Of a stretch of DNA of 64,000 bases, positions 62,478 through 64,000 are shown in pieces (within the stretch, counting starts at the first letter, position 1; each line of letters opens with the position of its first letter). This DNA comes from Paenarthrobacter sp. AR 02. Lineage in GTDB: Bacteria > Actinomycetota > Actinomycetes > Actinomycetales > Micrococcaceae. The stretch spans positions 62,001-126,000 of the forward strand of contig NZ_JAJUKH010000013.1 in assembly GCF_021538675.1 (NCBI RefSeq), written 5' to 3'. The notes beneath the pieces were generated by a model, which was not told where the DNA came from, did not search any database, and saw only the letters and a program-made list of their open reading frames with translations. The translations under genes and the position numbers were made by a program.

Positions 62478-63788
62478 GTGTCACACGTAAACAACCTCGA
62501 GTCCCAGCACAACGATCCCGCCTTTGCCAACGTCTGGCAGGAGCTCAAATGGCGCGGCCTTGTCCACGTTTCCACTGATGAAACGGAACTGGAAAAGCTG
62601 CTCGCCGGGGACCCGATCACGTATTACTGTGGCTTCGATCCCACCGCACCGTCACTGCACCTTGGCAACCTCGTGCAGTTGCTGGTGATGCGTCGCCTTC
62701 AGCTGGCCGGCCACAAGCCGCTCGGCCTGGTCGGCGGATCCACCGGCCTGATCGGCGACCCACGCCCGACGGCGGAACGCACCCTGAACACCAAGGACAC
62801 CGTTGCAGAGTGGGTCGGCTACCTTCAGGGCCAGGTCCGCCGTTTCCTGAGTTTCGAGGGCGAAAACCCGGCCCGGATGGTCAATAACCTTGACTGGACC
62901 GCCCCGCTGAGCGCCATCGACTTCCTGCGTGAAATTGGAAAGCACTTCCGTGTGGGCACCATGCTCCGCAAGGACGCTGTCGCCTCACGACTGAACTCGG
63001 ACGAGGGCATCAGCTACACCGAATTCAGCTACCAGATCCTGCAGGGCATGGACTACCTCCAGCTGTTCCGCGACTACGGCTGTGCCCTGCAGACCGGCGG
63101 CTCGGACCAGTGGGGCAATCTCACCAGCGGCACGGAACTCATCCGCAAGGTGGAGGGCAAGAGCGTGCATGCCCTGGGCACACCGCTCATCACCAACTCG
63201 GACGGCACCAAGTTCGGCAAGAGCGAGGGCAACGCCATCTGGCTCGATCCCGAAATGTGCAGCCCGTACACGTTCTACCAGTTCTGGCTGAACACCGCGG
63301 ATGCCGACGTCGTGGACCGGCTCAAGGTGTTCACCTTCCTTTCGCGTGCAGAGATCGAGGCGCTGGGGGAGTCCGTGGCGGAACGTCCCTTCGCCCGGGA
63401 AGGCCAGAAGAAGCTCGCCTACGAAGTCACTTCGCTGGTGCACGGCGTGGACGCAACCGAGAAAGTGATTGCCGCTTCGGCCGCACTTTTCGGCAACGGC
63501 GACCTCACGGTTCTGGACGAACGCACCCTGGAAGCCGCCACTGCGGAACTTCCCTCGGCAACCATCGGCGCTGACGGCCTGGGGATCATCGACCTCTTGG
63601 TTGCCTCCGGTCTATCGGACAGCAAGTCCGCAGCCCGTCGGACTGTGGGCGAAGGCGGTGCCTACGTGAACAACGCCAAGGTTTCGGATCCCGACGCCGT
63701 CATCGGCCAGGACCAACTGCTTCACGGCCGGTACCTGCTGCTGCGACGCGGGAAAAAGAACCTGGCCACGATTGAGGTTTCAGCCTAA
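62478..63788 (+). CDS. tyrS: Tyrosine--tRNA ligase
   Basis: A 436-residue class I synthetase. The HIGH equivalent is PSLHLGNLVQ, the tyrosine pocket is YQILQGMDYLQLFRDYGCAL then QTGGSDQWGN, and the KMSKS loop is KFGKSEG near 243. An S4 RNA-binding domain closes the protein. GTG 62478 lies 7 nt after TAACTT (62465-62470), a leaderless start; the open frame continues upstream into the HelD gene but without homology. Confidence 0.97.
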   Translation: MSHVNNLESQHNDPAFANVWQELKWRGLVHVSTDETELEKLLAGDPITYYCGFDPTAPSLHLGNLVQLLVMRRLQLAGHKPLGLVGGSTGLIGDPRPTAERTLNTKDTVAEWVGYLQGQVRRFLSFEGENPARMVNNLDWTAPLSAIDFLREIGKHFRVGTMLRKDAVASRLNSDEGISYTEFSYQILQGMDYLQLFRDYGCALQTGGSDQWGNLTSGTELIRKVEGKSVHALGTPLITNSDGTKFGKSEGNAIWLDPEMCSPYTFYQFWLNTADADVVDRLKVFTFLSRAEIEALGESVAERPFAREGQKKLAYEVTSLVHGVDATEKVIAASAALFGNGDLTVLDERTLEAATAELPSATIGADGLGIIDLLVASGLSDSKSAARRTVGEGGAYVNNAKVSDPDAVIGQDQLLHGRYLLLRRGKKNLATIEVSA

Positions 63789-63811
63789 ATCCAGTCAACA
63801 ATCCAGCTCGA

Positions 63812-63848
63812 AAAAGGCCGGCAACCGTTATGGTTGCCGGCCTTTTTT
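63812..63848 (+). terminator. tyrS terminator
   Basis: An inverted repeat of AAAAAGG and CGGCAACC against GGTTGCCG and CCTTTTTT, with one unpaired C, a 5-nt loop and a T-tract, 24 nt after the tyrS stop. Confidence 0.92.
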
Positions 63849-63880
63849 GTGTTTAAGCCCCGTGGCTTTCGTTTTGGGTG

Positions 63881-63976
63881 GACGCTCTCTCACGTTCAGC
63901 CTGTTTCAGACCGACGCTCTCTGACGTTCCGCCGGTTTGGGGTGGACGCTCTCTCATGTTCGGCTGGTTTGGGGGT
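63881..63976 (+). repeat. Three further copies of the 32-bp-period repeat
   Basis: Cores beginning GACGCTCTCT start at 63881, 63913 and 63945, again exactly 32 nt apart, with variants CACGTTC, GACGTTC and CATGTTC. The inter-core segments share a GTTTSRG-like T/G-rich part. The remaining 24 nt of the window do not continue the core. Confidence 0.85.
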
Positions 63977-64000
63977 GTTCGACAGCGGTGGGTTGGGGTT

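Overview
The window is ordinary chromosome from a high-GC actinobacterium. Gene content and order point to Micrococcaceae, Arthrobacter or Paenarthrobacter-like: ftsK-pgsA-cinA-clgR, DUF3046-recA-recX-miaB-miaA-dapF, hflX, lexA beside a LysM gene, a canonical argCJBDFRGH run, and a mycothiol-dependent-type enzyme. The genus is inferred from synteny, not from a marker gene. I see no rRNA, tRNA, insertion sequence, integrase, prophage or CRISPR array.

Layout. 1-5.0 kb: end of RNase J, then ftsK, pgsA, cinA and the clp regulator clgR. 5.1-11.8 kb: marR (reverse), DUF3046, SOS-controlled recA-recX, miaB, miaA, dapF and a convergent RsmC-like methyltransferase. 11.8-17.4 kb: a long leader with a six-codon leaderless ORF in front of hflX, a DinG-type helicase, then lexA and a LysM protein divergent across a LexA-box-rich region. 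17.4-23.3 kb: hisC, hisB, hisH, a 52-residue membrane protein, priA, an SseB protein and an MFS pump. 23.3-28.2 kb: DUF1844 (reverse), the infC-rpmI-rplT ribosomal operon, an rRNA methyltransferase and a CDF transporter. 28.2-36.8 kb: MFS, Nudix, an Rv2578c-type radical SAM gene with a near-perfect LexA box, pcp, SIMPL, a small HEERH protein and pheST. 36.8-48.0 kb: the most accessory part, with a secreted V8-like protease, a nitrilase and LysR pair, a phosphopantetheinyl transferase, an M1 metallopeptidase, a 1318-residue membrane NRPS of the Pls (epsilon-poly-lysine synthetase) type, a quinone oxidoreductase and a fatty-acid desaturase. 48.2-57.0 kb: the complete arginine operon. 57.0-64.0 kb: a DinB-fold enzyme, an Ada-AlkA fusion divergent from an AAG-type glycosylase, a HelD-type helicase, tyrS, and two clusters of a 32-bp-period repeat.

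How the parts connect. LexA is encoded here, and matching boxes precede recA, lexA/LysM and the radical SAM gene, so a slice of the SOS regulon lies in one window. ArgR is encoded inside the operon it should control. The phosphopantetheinyl transferase sits next to a carrier-protein-containing synthetase whose adenylation pocket, aligned by hand, reads D-A-E-S-I-G-T-V-V-K. That closely resembles the published lysine code, so the best candidate for an under-described system is a cationic poly-amino-acid synthesis locus with its own peptidase. A second theme is leaderless transcription: about 16 starts lie 6-8 nt after a TAnnnT hexamer with no Shine-Dalgarno sequence.
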